This document shows positions 10,336 through 18,810 of a DNA stretch of 64,000 nucleotides, one piece after another. The notes beneath the pieces are model-generated. The model saw nothing but the letters and a program-made list of their open reading frames with translations. It had not been told where the DNA came from and ran no database searches. Within the stretch, counting starts at the first letter, position 1. The number at the start of each line of letters is the position of its first letter. This DNA comes from Pseudomonas fluorescens. GTDB lineage: Bacteria; Pseudomonadota; Gammaproteobacteria; Pseudomonadales; Pseudomonadaceae. Location of the stretch: NCBI RefSeq assembly GCF_902497745.1, contig NZ_CABVHJ010000002.1, positions 460,284 to 524,283 on the forward strand, read 5' to 3'. Made by a program: the position numbers and the translations under genes.

Positions 10336-11763
10336 ATGAGTACAGCAACAATCGGACAGGCTTATAACTACAAGGTCGTCCGCCAATTCGTCATTGCCAC
10401 AATTTTCTGGGGTGTGGTGGGCATGGCTATGGGTGTTTTGATCGCCTCGCAACTGGTGTGGCCTGAGATGAATCTGGATCTGCCGTGGACCACCTTTGGC
10501 CGTCTAAGACCGCTGCACACCAGCCTGGTGATTTTTGGCTTCGCCGGCAGCGCGCAATTCGCCGCCAGTTACTACGCGGTGCAGCGGACCTGCCAGGTGC
10601 GGCTGTACTCGGACACCCTCGCCGCGTTCACCTTCTGGGGCTGGCAATCGGTGATTGTGATCATGCTGGTCACCCTGCCGCTGGGCTACACCACCACCAA
10701 GGAATACGCCGAGATCGAATTCTCCGGCGCAGTGTGGATGGCCGTGGTCTGGGTCGCCTACGCCATCGTGTTTTTCACCACCGTGGTGCAGCGCAAGACC
10801 AAACACATCTACGTCGGTAACTGGTTTTTCGGCGCGTTCATTCTGGTGATCGCCATGCTGCATGTGGTCAATCACCTGTCGATTCCGGTGGACTGGTTCA
10901 AGTCGTATCCGGTGTATTCCGGCGCCACCGACGCGATGGTGCAGTGGTGGTACGGGCACAACGCGGTGGGTTTCTTCCTGACCACCGGTTTCCTCGGGAT
11001 GATGTATTACTTCGTGCCGAAACAGGTTAATCGGCCGGTGTATTCATACCGGTTATCGATCGTGCATTTCTGGGCGCTGATCACCCTGTACATCTGGGCC
11101 GGCCCGCACCATTTGCACTACACCGCACTGCCGGACTGGGCGCAATCACTGGGCATGGCGATGTCGCTGATCCTGCTGGCGCCGAGCTGGGGCGGGATGA
11201 TCAACGGCATGATGACCTTGTCCGGCGCCTGGCATAAGTTGCGCACCGACCCGATCCTGCGCTTCCTCGTGCTGTCGCTGGCGTTTTACGGCATGTCGAC
11301 GTTCGAAGGGCCGATGATGGCGATCAAAACCGTTAACGCCCTCTCCCACTACACCGACTGGACCATCGGCCACGTGCACGCTGGTGCCTTGGGTTGGGTG
11401 GCAATGATCACCTTCGGCGCGACTTATCACATGGTGCCGAAAGTGTTTGGCCGCGAGCAGATGTACAGCACGCCGCTGATCAACCTGCACTTCTGGCTGG
11501 CGACCATCGGCACGGTGTTGTACATCGCCTCGATGTGGGTCAACGGCATCACTCAGGGCTTGATGTGGCGGGCGATCAACGAGGACGGCACGCTGACCTA
11601 TTCGTTTGTCGAGGCGCTGCAGGCCAGTCATCCAGGGTTCATCGTGCGCTTTGCTGGCGGGGTGTTCTTCCTCACCGGGATGTTGCTGATGGCTTACAAC
11701 GTCTGGCGCACGGTGCGGGTTGCCGACGTGGCATTGGCCCACCGTGAAGCGCAGATCGCCTGA
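10336..11763 (+). CDS. ccoN: Orphan cbb3-type cytochrome c oxidase subunit I (CcoN)
   Basis: A 475-residue polytopic protein, the usual CcoN length. Haem/CuB ligand signatures are present: [16 protein letters not shown] near the N-terminus, [31 protein letters not shown], and [20 protein letters not shown]. It would bind two haems b and CuB and reduce oxygen in the inner membrane. No ccoO or ccoP follows, so it must pair with subunits encoded elsewhere. Placement next to a DUF934-sulfite reductase pair and a small downstream ORF matches the P. aeruginosa CcoN4 neighbourhood (PA4129-PA4134, from memory), linked there to cyanide and phenazine conditions. I chose the start MSTATIG over an upstream in-frame ATG at 10276 because homologues begin there. 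Confidence 0.9.
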   Translation: MSTATIGQAYNYKVVRQFVIATIFWGVVGMAMGVLIASQLVWPEMNLDLPWTTFGRLRPLHTSLVIFGFAGSAQFAASYYAVQRTCQVRLYSDTLAAFTFWGWQSVIVIMLVTLPLGYTTTKEYAEIEFSGAVWMAVVWVAYAIVFFTTVVQRKTKHIYVGNWFFGAFILVIAMLHVVNHLSIPVDWFKSYPVYSGATDAMVQWWYGHNAVGFFLTTGFLGMMYYFVPKQVNRPVYSYRLSIVHFWALITLYIWAGPHHLHYTALPDWAQSLGMAMSLILLAPSWGGMINGMMTLSGAWHKLRTDPILRFLVLSLAFYGMSTFEGPMMAIKTVNALSHYTDWTIGHVHAGALGWVAMITFGATYHMVPKVFGREQMYSTPLINLHFWLATIGTVLYIASMWVNGITQGLMWRAINEDGTLTYSFVEALQASHPGFIVRFAGGVFFLTGMLLMAYNVWRTVRVADVALAHREAQIA

Positions 11764-11781
11764 GGCAGGGAGCCGCTCGTG

Positions 11782-12000
11782 ATGGAGATTTTCTTTGATG
11801 TGTTGGGCGTGGTGTTTCTGTGGCTGGCTGTGGAGTACTGCTTGCGGCGGGAGACGGCGGACAGCCTGGATGAGGCGAGCATGGTGCCGTTTGCCGATGA
11901 CCCGGAGGTGGCGCGGCGGGTTGAGCTGGCTACCGGGAAAACCGTGAAAGCGGTGGCGCCGGAGGTGGCGAAGCCGGGGTGGGTGAATCTTGATATGTGA
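11782..12000 (+). CDS. Small single-span membrane protein downstream of ccoN
   Basis: A 72-residue protein (73 if the GTG at 11779 is used) with one N-terminal membrane segment (MEIFFDVLGVVFLWLAVEYCL) and a charged cytoplasmic tail. It begins 18 bases after the ccoN stop, behind GGGAG, so it is almost certainly in the same operon. It corresponds in position and type to PA4134 of P. aeruginosa. A CcoQ-like accessory role is a guess from position and topology. Confidence 0.7.
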   Translation: MEIFFDVLGVVFLWLAVEYCLRRETADSLDEASMVPFADDPEVARRVELATGKTVKAVAPEVAKPGWVNLDM

Positions 12001-12017
12001 GGGTGTCAGGTGGGCTG

Positions 12018-12289
12018 CCCTCACCCTAGCCCTCTCCCAGAGGGAGAGGGGACTGACCGAGTTGATTATTCGAGTTACACCGACCTGAGATATCGAGTCG
12101 AACTCTGGTTTTGAACAGCACTCGGTCTGCCCTCTTTCCCCCTCGACCACTGGCGGAGAGGGAACTGACCGAGTTGATTATTCGAGTTACACCGACCTGA
12201 AATATCAAGTTGAACTCAGGTTTTGAACAGCGCTCGGTCTGCTCCCTTTCCCCCTCGCCCCCCTGGGGGAGAGGGCTGGGGTGAGGGGG
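12018..12289. repeat. Composite CCCTCACCCTAGCCCTCTCCC repeat with internal tandem duplication
   Basis: The outer arms match the 6533-6710 family (CCCTCACCCTAGCCCTCTCCC left; GGGCTGGGGTGAGGGGG right). Between them two near-identical units of about 115 bp follow each other; each contains ACTGACCGAGTTGATTATTC, ACACCGACCTGA and TTTTGAACAGC. The element sits between convergent genes. Confidence 0.75.
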
Positions 12290-12302
12290 TAAGCTCTTGA
12301 TC

Positions 12303-12794
12303 TTAACTACGGTCGCGCGGAATCAGGCTCCGCAACTGCTGGGCAAGGAAGTTTGCGTCAAAGGCAAAAGTATCCGGATCCTTCAAGCCATTGGTCTTGC
12401 GCCACTGCCACGTGCCGTCCGCCAATCCCACCAGCGAAATGCTGCCATAACGCGCCGCCGTCAACCCCATCACCGCCAATGAAATCTGCCCGCCACTGCC
12501 CATCACATCCGGCACGAACTCCACCGGTTTGCCGGCAATCACAATGCTCAGTTTCTCGGTCTTGAAGGTCGAGGTTTCCACCGGTGTACTCGGCCCGAAT
12601 GCAACGTACGACTCACGACTCACCTCCAGCAGATTCGGTGCCTGCACCGGCTCCAGCCATTGCTGAATATCACCGAACAGTGCAGTAATCCGCGTGGCCC
12701 AAGCGGCTGATTGCGTCTCGAACAGTTGCTTCTTGTGCGCTTCGCTCTCGGCGTAATGACGAAGCATCTCACCCAGTTGTTGTACGTCGTCCAT
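12303..12794 (-). CDS. Conserved hypothetical protein
   Basis: A 163-residue soluble protein with no signal peptide. The N-terminal half is helical (MDDVQQLGEMLRHYAESEAHKKQLF), the C-terminal half beta-rich (KLSIVIAGKPVEFVPDVMGSGGQISLAVMG), ending in a helix (FLAQQLRSLIP). No family is recognised with certainty. It is transcribed divergently from the racemase at 13007; the 212 bp between them should hold both promoters. Confidence 0.65.
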   Translation of the reverse strand: MDDVQQLGEMLRHYAESEAHKKQLFETQSAAWATRITALFGDIQQWLEPVQAPNLLEVSRESYVAFGPSTPVETSTFKTEKLSIVIAGKPVEFVPDVMGSGGQISLAVMGLTAARYGSISLVGLADGTWQWRKTNGLKDPDTFAFDANFLAQQLRSLIPRDRS

Positions 12795-13006
12795 AGCGGT
12801 GTTCCTCGGAAAGGACCTGCAATACTCGATAGTGGCAGATACCAGCCGCTACGTACGATTAAGCTGCAGCAAGCCCGACGCAGCACCATGACACTTGGGT
12901 GAAACTTCAGCAGTACAGTCATTGTTTGCTGGCATCGGATCGTGAACAAAAGGAAACTCCGCGCAGACCTGAACGCTCGACACTGTCATTTGCCTGAGGA
13001 CATCCA

Positions 13007-13699
13007 ATGCGCACCATCGGCCTGATCGGCGGCATGAGCTGGGAATCCAGCGCCGAATACTATCGCCTCATCAATCAGCAAGTCCGCGACCGTCTCGGCC
13101 CGTTGCGCTCAGCACAATTGCTGATGTACAGCGTCGACTTCGGCCCTGTTGAACAGGCCCAGCACGCCGGGCGCTGGGACGATGCGGCGGCGATTCTGGT
13201 GGATGCTGCGCGCAGGCTTGAAGCCGGTGGCGCCGAATGCGTGGTGCTGTGTACCAATACCATGCACAAAGTCGCCGAACAGATTCAGGCGGCGATCAGC
13301 ATTCCGTTTCTGCACATTGCTGAACCGGCCGCACACGCTGCACTGGCAATCGACGCACGCACCGTGGGATTGCTCGGCACGGCATTCACCATGGAACAGG
13401 ATTTCCTCAAGCAGCGCCTGATCGCCCAAGGCTTGACCGTGTTAGTCCCGGACGAAGCCGAGCGCAAGGATGTGCACCGGATCATCTACGACGAACTCTG
13501 CGTCGGCGTAATCAGCGATCAATCGCGACAAATCTATCAGCGAGTGATCGAATCCCTCACCGCGCGTGGCGCCCAGGCGATCATCCTCGGCTGCACGGAA
13601 ATCGGCATGTTGATCAAACCCGAACACAGCGCCCTGCCCCTGCTCGACACCACCGAACTGCATGCACAGTCGGCGGTGGCGTTCGCGCTGGGCGACTGA
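13007..13699 (+). CDS. Aspartate/glutamate racemase family protein
   Basis: A 230-residue cofactor-independent amino-acid racemase of the Asp/Glu/hydantoin racemase fold. Both catalytic cysteines are present: Cys82 in VLCTNTMHK and Cys196 in ILGCTEIGML. The glycine-rich N-terminus IGLIGGMSWESS is typical of YgeA-type broad-specificity racemases. It is cytoplasmic, with a ribosome site GAGGACATCCA before the ATG. The substrate cannot be decided from sequence; Asp or another acidic or basic amino acid is possible. Confidence 0.87.
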   Translation: MRTIGLIGGMSWESSAEYYRLINQQVRDRLGPLRSAQLLMYSVDFGPVEQAQHAGRWDDAAAILVDAARRLEAGGAECVVLCTNTMHKVAEQIQAAISIPFLHIAEPAAHAALAIDARTVGLLGTAFTMEQDFLKQRLIAQGLTVLVPDEAERKDVHRIIYDELCVGVISDQSRQIYQRVIESLTARGAQAIILGCTEIGMLIKPEHSALPLLDTTELHAQSAVAFALGD

Positions 13700-13700
13700 G

Positions 13701-14219
13701 TCAGGTTTTCGGGCGATTGCGCAGGCGGGCCATGCTCAGGGTGTCGACCCATTCCCCGTCGCGCACGGCGTAGTCGCGGAACAGGCCTTCAGTTTCGAAA
13801 CCGAATTTGCGGTAGAGCGCGATGGCGGCCTCATTGTCGGCATAAACCGAGAGTTCGACGCGGTGCAGGTTCATCCAGTTGTCGGCGACATCCAGCGCCG
13901 CCGCCAACAACTTCGAACCGACGCCTTTGCCCTGCCACGCCACCGCAACGCCCATACCGAAACTGCCGGCATGCGCCCGGCGCATCCGTGAATGAGCCTC
14001 CAGCCCCAGATTGCCGATCACCACACCCTGATGCAGCGCAACCAGTTTTACCGCCCGCTCGTTATCCGCCATCACCCGTTGACGCCAGACCTCAACGGAC
14101 TGAAACGGCATCTGCAGCACCTGGCGAGCCACGGCTGGATCGTTGTACAGCGCGGTGACGGCCTCTACGTGTGATTCGTTGAAACGTTCGAGGTGGATGG
14201 CGGGGTTGTGGTCGGGCAT
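13701..14219 (-). CDS. GNAT family N-acetyltransferase
   Basis: A 172-residue acetyltransferase. The acetyl-CoA loop appears as GVAVAWQGKGVGSKLLAAALDVADNWM, followed by the classical beta5-alpha4 region (RVELSVYADNEAAIALYRKFGFETEGL) and a C-terminal RDGEWVDTLSMARLR typical of YhhY/SpeG-like members. I chose the ATG at 14219 because AAGGA lies just upstream; the frame is open further to 14345 without similarity. It converges with the racemase gene, leaving one base between stops. The substrate is unknown. Confidence 0.85.
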   Translation of the reverse strand: MPDHNPAIHLERFNESHVEAVTALYNDPAVARQVLQMPFQSVEVWRQRVMADNERAVKLVALHQGVVIGNLGLEAHSRMRRAHAGSFGMGVAVAWQGKGVGSKLLAAALDVADNWMNLHRVELSVYADNEAAIALYRKFGFETEGLFRDYAVRDGEWVDTLSMARLRNRPKT

Positions 14220-14293
14220 GGCGGATCCTTCCTTGATCGATGAGTGGCTGATGACTCTAAACCGCACCTGACCCGTATGGCGAGAGCAAAAAT

Positions 14294-14321
14294 GGTGGAA
14301 GCGAGCCTGCTCGCGAAAGCG
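14294..14321. repeat. Solitary half REP (GGAAGCGAGCCTGCTCGCG)
   Basis: A single arm of the TGTGGGAGCGAGCCTGCTCGCG family, without its inverted partner, in the non-coding region before the Ig-like gene. Confidence 0.6.
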
Positions 14322-14399
14322 ATTTTTCAGTCGCCGACTCATCAAATGACAAGAACACGTGACCGCCTCACTACCTTACCATCCGTCGGATTTCGGTCC

Positions 14400-14423
14400 G
14401 CACCTGTCAGATCTGACAGGTGC
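14400..14423. promoter_or_regulatory. Perfect 24-bp palindrome upstream of the Ig-like gene
   Basis: The half-site GCACCTGTCAGA is followed immediately by its exact reverse complement, with no mismatch and no spacer. It ends 59 bases before the ATG at 14483. No T tract follows, which argues against a terminator. A dimeric regulator site is a reasonable reading, but the protein is unknown. Confidence 0.6.
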
Positions 14424-14482
14424 GCAATTCCTTTTAAAGCGCTTTGATTGTTCCTGTCCAAACACAATGCAGGAGCTTGAAC

Positions 14483-15241
14483 ATGACGACTAACAATGAG
14501 CCGCAAACATCTGCCGTCGCGCTAACACTAACGTCGACCAAAGTTTTGCCCAACGGTATCGAAGTTCGCCAGCTAGAAGCCACATCAGAAAAAGCCGTTG
14601 TCATAGGCGATACCACTGCCGACGGCTCGGGCGCAGAATCGGAAGCAAGATCACTCACTGGGGTTCCCGAACTCGTAGTGGACGTCTCCCCGATCAAATT
14701 ATATTGGATAACACTGTCGATCGCCGGCACTGGATTACCGTGGACACCGACCGGCGCAATACCTTCTCTATCCCGGACGGTCAGAAAAGCTACAGGTGGT
14801 ATTCCCCCTATCACCTACACATCATCCAGGCCTGAAATTGCAACGGTCAATGGTAATGGCGACATCAGAGGACTCCTCACAGGTACTGCCACGATCACGG
14901 TTCAGGATTCAGTGGGTCAAACCAAGGTGATCGATATTACAGTCGACAACCCGAGACGCAGGGTGCTTTGGAATAAAACGCAGATGACCCATGCACAGGC
15001 CCTGGCATGGGCAAAAACAAACCCCGGATTTACCCCGCTCTTCCGCGCGTCAAACACAATAGACGATTATGACGGATACGAGGATATTCATAATTTTTAT
15101 GCGGGATTCGAGCCTAACCCTGCTGGATGCGATGGTGTTACGACAAGACAAATCATATGGTATCTCCTGGATGGGTCGATGTGGGGCGGGTGCGTTTCAC
15201 CGTCAACTTTGGGCACTTGCATTATTACCATCCCTGACTGA
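14483..15241 (+). CDS. Ig-like (BIG2-type) domain protein
   Basis: A 252-residue protein without an obvious signal peptide. Residues about 65-150 form a bacterial Ig-like BIG2-type unit (VSPIKLYWITLSIAGTGLPW ... PITYTSSRPEIATVNGNGDIRGLLTGTATITVQDSVGQTKVIDITVDN). The C-terminal 100 residues (ALAWAKTNPGFTPLFRASNT ... GFEPNPAGCDGVTTRQIIWY) are unassigned. Base composition is lower in GC than its neighbours and codon choice is less biased, suggesting recent acquisition. The start follows GGAGCTTGAAC. It stands alone between REP fragments with the palindrome upstream. Confidence 0.7.
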   Translation: MTTNNEPQTSAVALTLTSTKVLPNGIEVRQLEATSEKAVVIGDTTADGSGAESEARSLTGVPELVVDVSPIKLYWITLSIAGTGLPWTPTGAIPSLSRTVRKATGGIPPITYTSSRPEIATVNGNGDIRGLLTGTATITVQDSVGQTKVIDITVDNPRRRVLWNKTQMTHAQALAWAKTNPGFTPLFRASNTIDDYDGYEDIHNFYAGFEPNPAGCDGVTTRQIIWYLLDGSMWGGCVSPSTLGTCIITIPD

Positions 15242-15419
15242 AAACCCTGGCTGGACGAAGACGCCCCCTGAGAGATCTCCGATTTTTCGTGAATAAAATC
15301 AACAAGCTGGAATATTTGAAGAGGCCTGCATGAGAAGGTATTGGACGGCGGATCCCGTTGCGGGTTTGAGGCTGGATCTGAAACTTCTACCTTGCGCCCT
15401 TTCATTCAGGCTTTGCAGC

Positions 15420-15580
15420 GGTTGATCGAGCGGTTTCGCTAGCAGGTTAGCTCCTACAGTTGGATTGGGTGCATTCAGAGGGAGTGTGGTTTTCCGGGCG
15501 GGCCTCACCGCTGGCGTCGGATCAGTTGATATCAATGCCGGTGGCCAGATCGCTTTCGCGAGCACGCTCGCTCCCACAGG
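15420..15580. repeat. Two REP fragments in a gene-free interval
   Basis: The 347-bp gap 15242-15588 has no supportable gene. It contains a decayed REP arm (GAGCGGTTTCGCTAGCAGGTTAGCTCCTACA, written here only as landmarks GCGGTTTCGCTAGC and TAGCTCCTACA) at about 15428-15461, and a cleaner one (CGCTTTCGCGAGCACGCTCG) at 15549-15579. Both are oriented the same way. Confidence 0.55.
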
Positions 15581-15588
15581 AAAATACG

Positions 15589-16569
15589 TCAGGACTGAAA
15601 CCATTCGTGGCGCTCGGAGAAAGTGTGATGAATGAGGTCCGTGAGGGTCAGCACTTCGGCCACATTCTGCGAATCGGCATTGACCGCCAGCCATGCCTGC
15701 AATTGCATCGGCTCTTTAAACAACCCCGGTAGCGCGATCAGCCCCCGATCAAACCGGCTCATATACGCTGGCAACAACCCAATGCACGCGCTGCAGCGAA
15801 TCATCTCCAGCATCAATTCATAAGACTGCATCTGCACCACCCCGGCCAACCGCTGTTCGACCAGGTCATTCCATGGCCGGAAGCTGTCGATCTGCCGGTC
15901 ATGCTGCCATTGCACGAGCATGAAATCGGCGAGGTCGTCGGGGCTGTCCGGGCGCGCGGTGACGCGGGAGTAGCGTTTGGCGATGTGTGGCTGGTAGTCG
16001 AGACGTGCCAGCGCTTGCGGTTCACTGGTGGCGAAGGTCGGGCCGGGGTGTGGGGTTTCGCCGTGGGCCAGCCAGAGGACGACGTCGGCGCTGACCGCGC
16101 GCAGGGACAGTTCGCTGTCCAGCGCGATGATTTCCAGACGCACGCTGGCGTTGCGGCGCAGCAGTGCGATGAGGTCCCGGCCGAGGATGTCGTGGAGGAT
16201 CGATTCGGCGACAGCCAGGCGAATCAATGGTTGTTCGATTACCGGGAGTTTGCGTTCGTTGGCCAGCGCTATGAGTTTGGCCTGCAGCTGTTGGCCTTCG
16301 CGGGTCAGGCTCAGGGCACTGCCCTGGAAGCTGAACAGGGTGTGTTGCAGTTCCTGCTCCAGTTGCGCGAGTTGTTTGCGCAGCAGGGTCGAACGGACGT
16401 TGAGGCTGCGCGCGGCTTGCATGAAGCAACCACAGCGGGCGCTGACCAGGAAGTATTGCGCGACGTCGCTGTCGATGGTGGCGGCATGTGCGAGCCACGG
16501 TTCGCTGTTGTCGTGTGACCAGCGGTAATCGCTGGTGCCCGGTCGTCCTGCGGGTTCGGTGAATGACAT
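15589..16569 (-). CDS. LysR-type transcriptional regulator
   Basis: A 326-residue regulator. The winged helix-turn-helix begins later than usual, near residue 33 (DSDVAQYFLVSARCGCFMQAARSLNVRSTLLRKQLAQLEQELQHTLF, landmarks FMQAARSLNV and LRKQLAQLE). It is followed by SFQGSALSLTREGQQL and a co-inducer domain of about 210 residues. The extra 30 N-terminal residues (MSFTEPAGRPGTSDYRW) suggest the true start could be internal. No adjacent divergent target gene is present. The effector is unknown. Confidence 0.82.
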   Translation of the reverse strand: MSFTEPAGRPGTSDYRWSHDNSEPWLAHAATIDSDVAQYFLVSARCGCFMQAARSLNVRSTLLRKQLAQLEQELQHTLFSFQGSALSLTREGQQLQAKLIALANERKLPVIEQPLIRLAVAESILHDILGRDLIALLRRNASVRLEIIALDSELSLRAVSADVVLWLAHGETPHPGPTFATSEPQALARLDYQPHIAKRYSRVTARPDSPDDLADFMLVQWQHDRQIDSFRPWNDLVEQRLAGVVQMQSYELMLEMIRCSACIGLLPAYMSRFDRGLIALPGLFKEPMQLQAWLAVNADSQNVAEVLTLTDLIHHTFSERHEWFQS

Positions 16570-16620
16570 CGATGACTCCCTGTCGATCTTTGTATTTGTC
16601 TTGAGTGCACCATAGATCTC

Positions 16621-16710
16621 TGTGGGAGCGAGCTTGCTCGCGAAAGCGGAGTGTCAGTCAGCAAATATGTTGAATGTGCTGACGCTTTCGCGAGCAAGCT
16701 CGCTCCCACA
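16621..16710. repeat. REP-type inverted repeat (TGTGGGAGCGAGCTTGCTCGCG class)
   Basis: A complete palindromic pair: TGTGGGAGCGAGCTTGCTCG with its inverted copy ending CGAGCAAGCTCGCTCCCACA, around a 25-bp centre. It separates the LysR gene from the end of the envelope operon and could help terminate that operon. Confidence 0.85.
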
Positions 16711-16731
16711 GGGGTAGCGGTGGAACTGGGA

Positions 16732-17679
16732 TTAGTGTTTTTCCTCGAGGACTTTGTTGAGTTCGGCACCGTCGATGCTCAGCGTCGCGGTGTTGAGCAT
16801 GCCGTCCAGATACGCCTGGGCGATCTGTTCCTGACGCTGGGCGCGCAAGGCCTGGGTCAGTTGATCGCGCAGTTCATCCAAAGTCGCGATGCGTGCTGGC
16901 TGTTGTTCGGTGAGTTTGATCACATGGAACCCGGCGGCACTTTGAACGGGATCAGAGACTGCGCCAACCTTGAGCCGCGCCACGGCGCTTCGCACTTCCG
17001 GGACCAATTGCTGCAACGGTTGCAGGCCGCTATCACCGCCACGTTCAGCGGTGACGCGATCCTGCGAATATTGAGTCGCCAGCGCGGCAAATTCTGCCGG
17101 CGTCGCCTGGGCTTTTTTGCTCAGTTCGAGCGCCTGCTTGCGCACCGTTTCCAAAGTCTGCGGATCATTCACCCCAAGGAAAAGCTGACTGACCCGATAC
17201 AGCGCCGGCGTCTGCCAATTCGCCTTGCCAGCGTCATAGGCCTGCTGCAACTCAGCCGCACTCGGGTAATCCGCCGGCACCTGGCTGACCGAACGCAAGT
17301 AATCACGGAACACAATCTGCTCAGTCGCCGCACGAGTCTGCCGCGCAACCTCCGGACGCTGCGCCCATCCCTGCGCATCAGCCTGCTCCAGCACGGCTTT
17401 CTCGGCCAGACGCGTGCGAATCCAGCGCTCCAGCGCTTCACGATTGCCGCGCAACTGCTCGCGGGTTTCCGGCGGTACTGTCGCCAGCAACGCCTGTAAT
17501 TCATCAGGCGACACCTGCTGATTGCCCAAGCGCGCCACCGCCGGCCCCGTTGCAACCGCCGCCACAGACGACGATTGCTGGGCGGCGACCGGGTCACTGC
17601 CCGGCCGCACCACCAGCGCCACGGCCACCACCAACAGCGCCACCGCAGCGGCGCTGATCACCATGGCAGGCTTTTTCAC
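16732..17679 (-). CDS. Membrane-anchored PpiC-type peptidyl-prolyl isomerase
   Basis: A 315-residue protein with an N-terminal membrane anchor (MVISAAAVALLVVAVALVV). It has a SurA/PrsA-like chaperone segment (residues 50-150, SPDELQALLATVPPETREQLRG) and a parvulin domain (residues 165-265: YRVSQLFLGVNDPQTLETVRKQAL; FAALATQYSQDRVTAERGGDSG; GAVSDPVQSAAGFHVIKLTE). It should fold or escort secreted or outer-membrane proteins in the periplasm. It is the last gene of the nine-gene operon and overlaps the upstream YbjN gene by four bases. A prolyl isomerase at this place matches PA0699 in the pdt-type locus (memory). Confidence 0.88.
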   Translation of the reverse strand: MKKPAMVISAAAVALLVVAVALVVRPGSDPVAAQQSSSVAAVATGPAVARLGNQQVSPDELQALLATVPPETREQLRGNREALERWIRTRLAEKAVLEQADAQGWAQRPEVARQTRAATEQIVFRDYLRSVSQVPADYPSAAELQQAYDAGKANWQTPALYRVSQLFLGVNDPQTLETVRKQALELSKKAQATPAEFAALATQYSQDRVTAERGGDSGLQPLQQLVPEVRSAVARLKVGAVSDPVQSAAGFHVIKLTEQQPARIATLDELRDQLTQALRAQRQEQIAQAYLDGMLNTATLSIDGAELNKVLEEKH

Positions 17680-18146
17680 AGCGCGACTTCCTCTTGCTCG
17701 GCGACGGCGACTTTGGCGGTCTGCGCAGTGCCGTTCTGGGTGAAATCACGCAGATAAACGATGAACTCTTGCAGCAGGCGATCCCACAATTCCAGGTTGC
17801 CGCGCAGGTGATCGTTGCTCACGCCCGCCGCCACGACCACGTCCATTTCCATCACCAGAAACTCGCCCTGCAACGACAAGCGCGCAAAACGACGGCTGGC
17901 GTTCCACTGCTCGGCCACACCTTGCGGCAACTCACCCTGAACCCGCAGCGCACAACTGAAGGTGAAATCGACGTAGCTGCCCTGCTCCACCGCCGGATTA
18001 CCGAAACGCACGGCGTAACCAATGCCCTGGCTGGCGCTGAGCAACTGGACGATGCCGTTCTGTTCAGTCTGGTTGACGCGATAACCGGCGGCTTGCAGGA
18101 CGTCGGTCAGGGATTGTGGGGAAACATGGCTGATCAATTGAGTCAT
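17676..18146 (-). CDS. YbjN domain protein
   Basis: A 156-residue cytoplasmic protein of the YbjN/secretion-chaperone-like fold. It begins LISHVSPQSLTDVLQAAGYRVNQTEQNG, passes through GYAVRFGNPAVEQGSYVDFTFSCAL and ASRRFARLSLQGEFLVMEMDVVVAAGVSNDHLRGNLELWDRLLQEF. Members resemble type III chaperones and are associated with envelope stress and motility, without a settled biochemical function. It lies between the coiled-coil protein and the PpiC protein, overlapping the latter by ATGA. Confidence 0.82.
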   Translation of the reverse strand: MTQLISHVSPQSLTDVLQAAGYRVNQTEQNGIVQLLSASQGIGYAVRFGNPAVEQGSYVDFTFSCALRVQGELPQGVAEQWNASRRFARLSLQGEFLVMEMDVVVAAGVSNDHLRGNLELWDRLLQEFIVYLRDFTQNGTAQTAKVAVAEQEEVAL

Positions 18147-18163
18147 TACTTCTTCCTTGTTTA

Positions 18164-18793
18164 TCAGTGCGTGAGCGCAGCTTGCGGCGCGTCGAATTGT
18201 GTCTTGTAGAGCTCGTCACCGAACCCCTGAGCCAGTTCATCGAACTTGACCCGGGCGCTGCCCGCGAAGGGCTGGCGGATCTTCATCACCTCGGCCACGT
18301 CGATGTTTTCGTAGGCAGTGAGGATCTGTTTGGCGACGCCGTACATCTGCTGATTCTTGACTGAACATTGCTGCACTTGTGTGTCACGTTCAGCCAATTG
18401 CGCTTGAAGCTTAGACCGTTCTGCCTCTTTGGCACGGGCCATGACCAGCAACTCGTCATAGGCCTTTTTGAACTTACCGGTCTGCTCGGTGCTGGCCGCC
18501 ACTTGTGCCTGCGCCTGGCTGTGCAGGCTCTGCTGCTGCCCGGCGAGCTGTTCGGCAACGCCTTTGGCCTTGGCCAGTTCGGCAGTCAATTGCTTGATTT
18601 GCGCCTGCGCAGCCTTGGCCTCGTTTTGCGCCGCCAGTTGCGCGGCGCTGGCCTGGGCCTGCTGACTTTGCAGGGCCTGCAACTGTTGCGTGGTGCTGCG
18701 CAATTGCGTGCGCAGGCGTTCTTCCATGCCTTCAGCGCTGGCCCCAGTGGCGATCAACAGCCCGAGCCCGAGCAACACAAATCGCGTTTTCAT
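18164..18793 (-). CDS. Periplasmic coiled-coil protein
   Basis: A 209-residue protein with a cleavable signal peptide (MKTRFVLLGLGLLIATGASA-EG). It continues as an almost unbroken coiled coil over residues 25-140, rich in Ala, Gln and Lys (QSQQAQASAAQLAAQNEAK). The C-terminal 60 residues form a compact helical end with one Cys (QQCSVKNQQMYGVAKQILTAYEN). It probably spans or scaffolds within the periplasm between the ExbBD/TonB complex and the outer-membrane porin or TpsB protein; this is inference from topology and neighbours. Confidence 0.75.
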   Translation of the reverse strand: MKTRFVLLGLGLLIATGASAEGMEERLRTQLRSTTQQLQALQSQQAQASAAQLAAQNEAKAAQAQIKQLTAELAKAKGVAEQLAGQQQSLHSQAQAQVAASTEQTGKFKKAYDELLVMARAKEAERSKLQAQLAERDTQVQQCSVKNQQMYGVAKQILTAYENIDVAEVMKIRQPFAGSARVKFDELAQGFGDELYKTQFDAPQAALTH

Positions 18794-18810
18794 AACCCTC
18801 TCCCGGCGCC

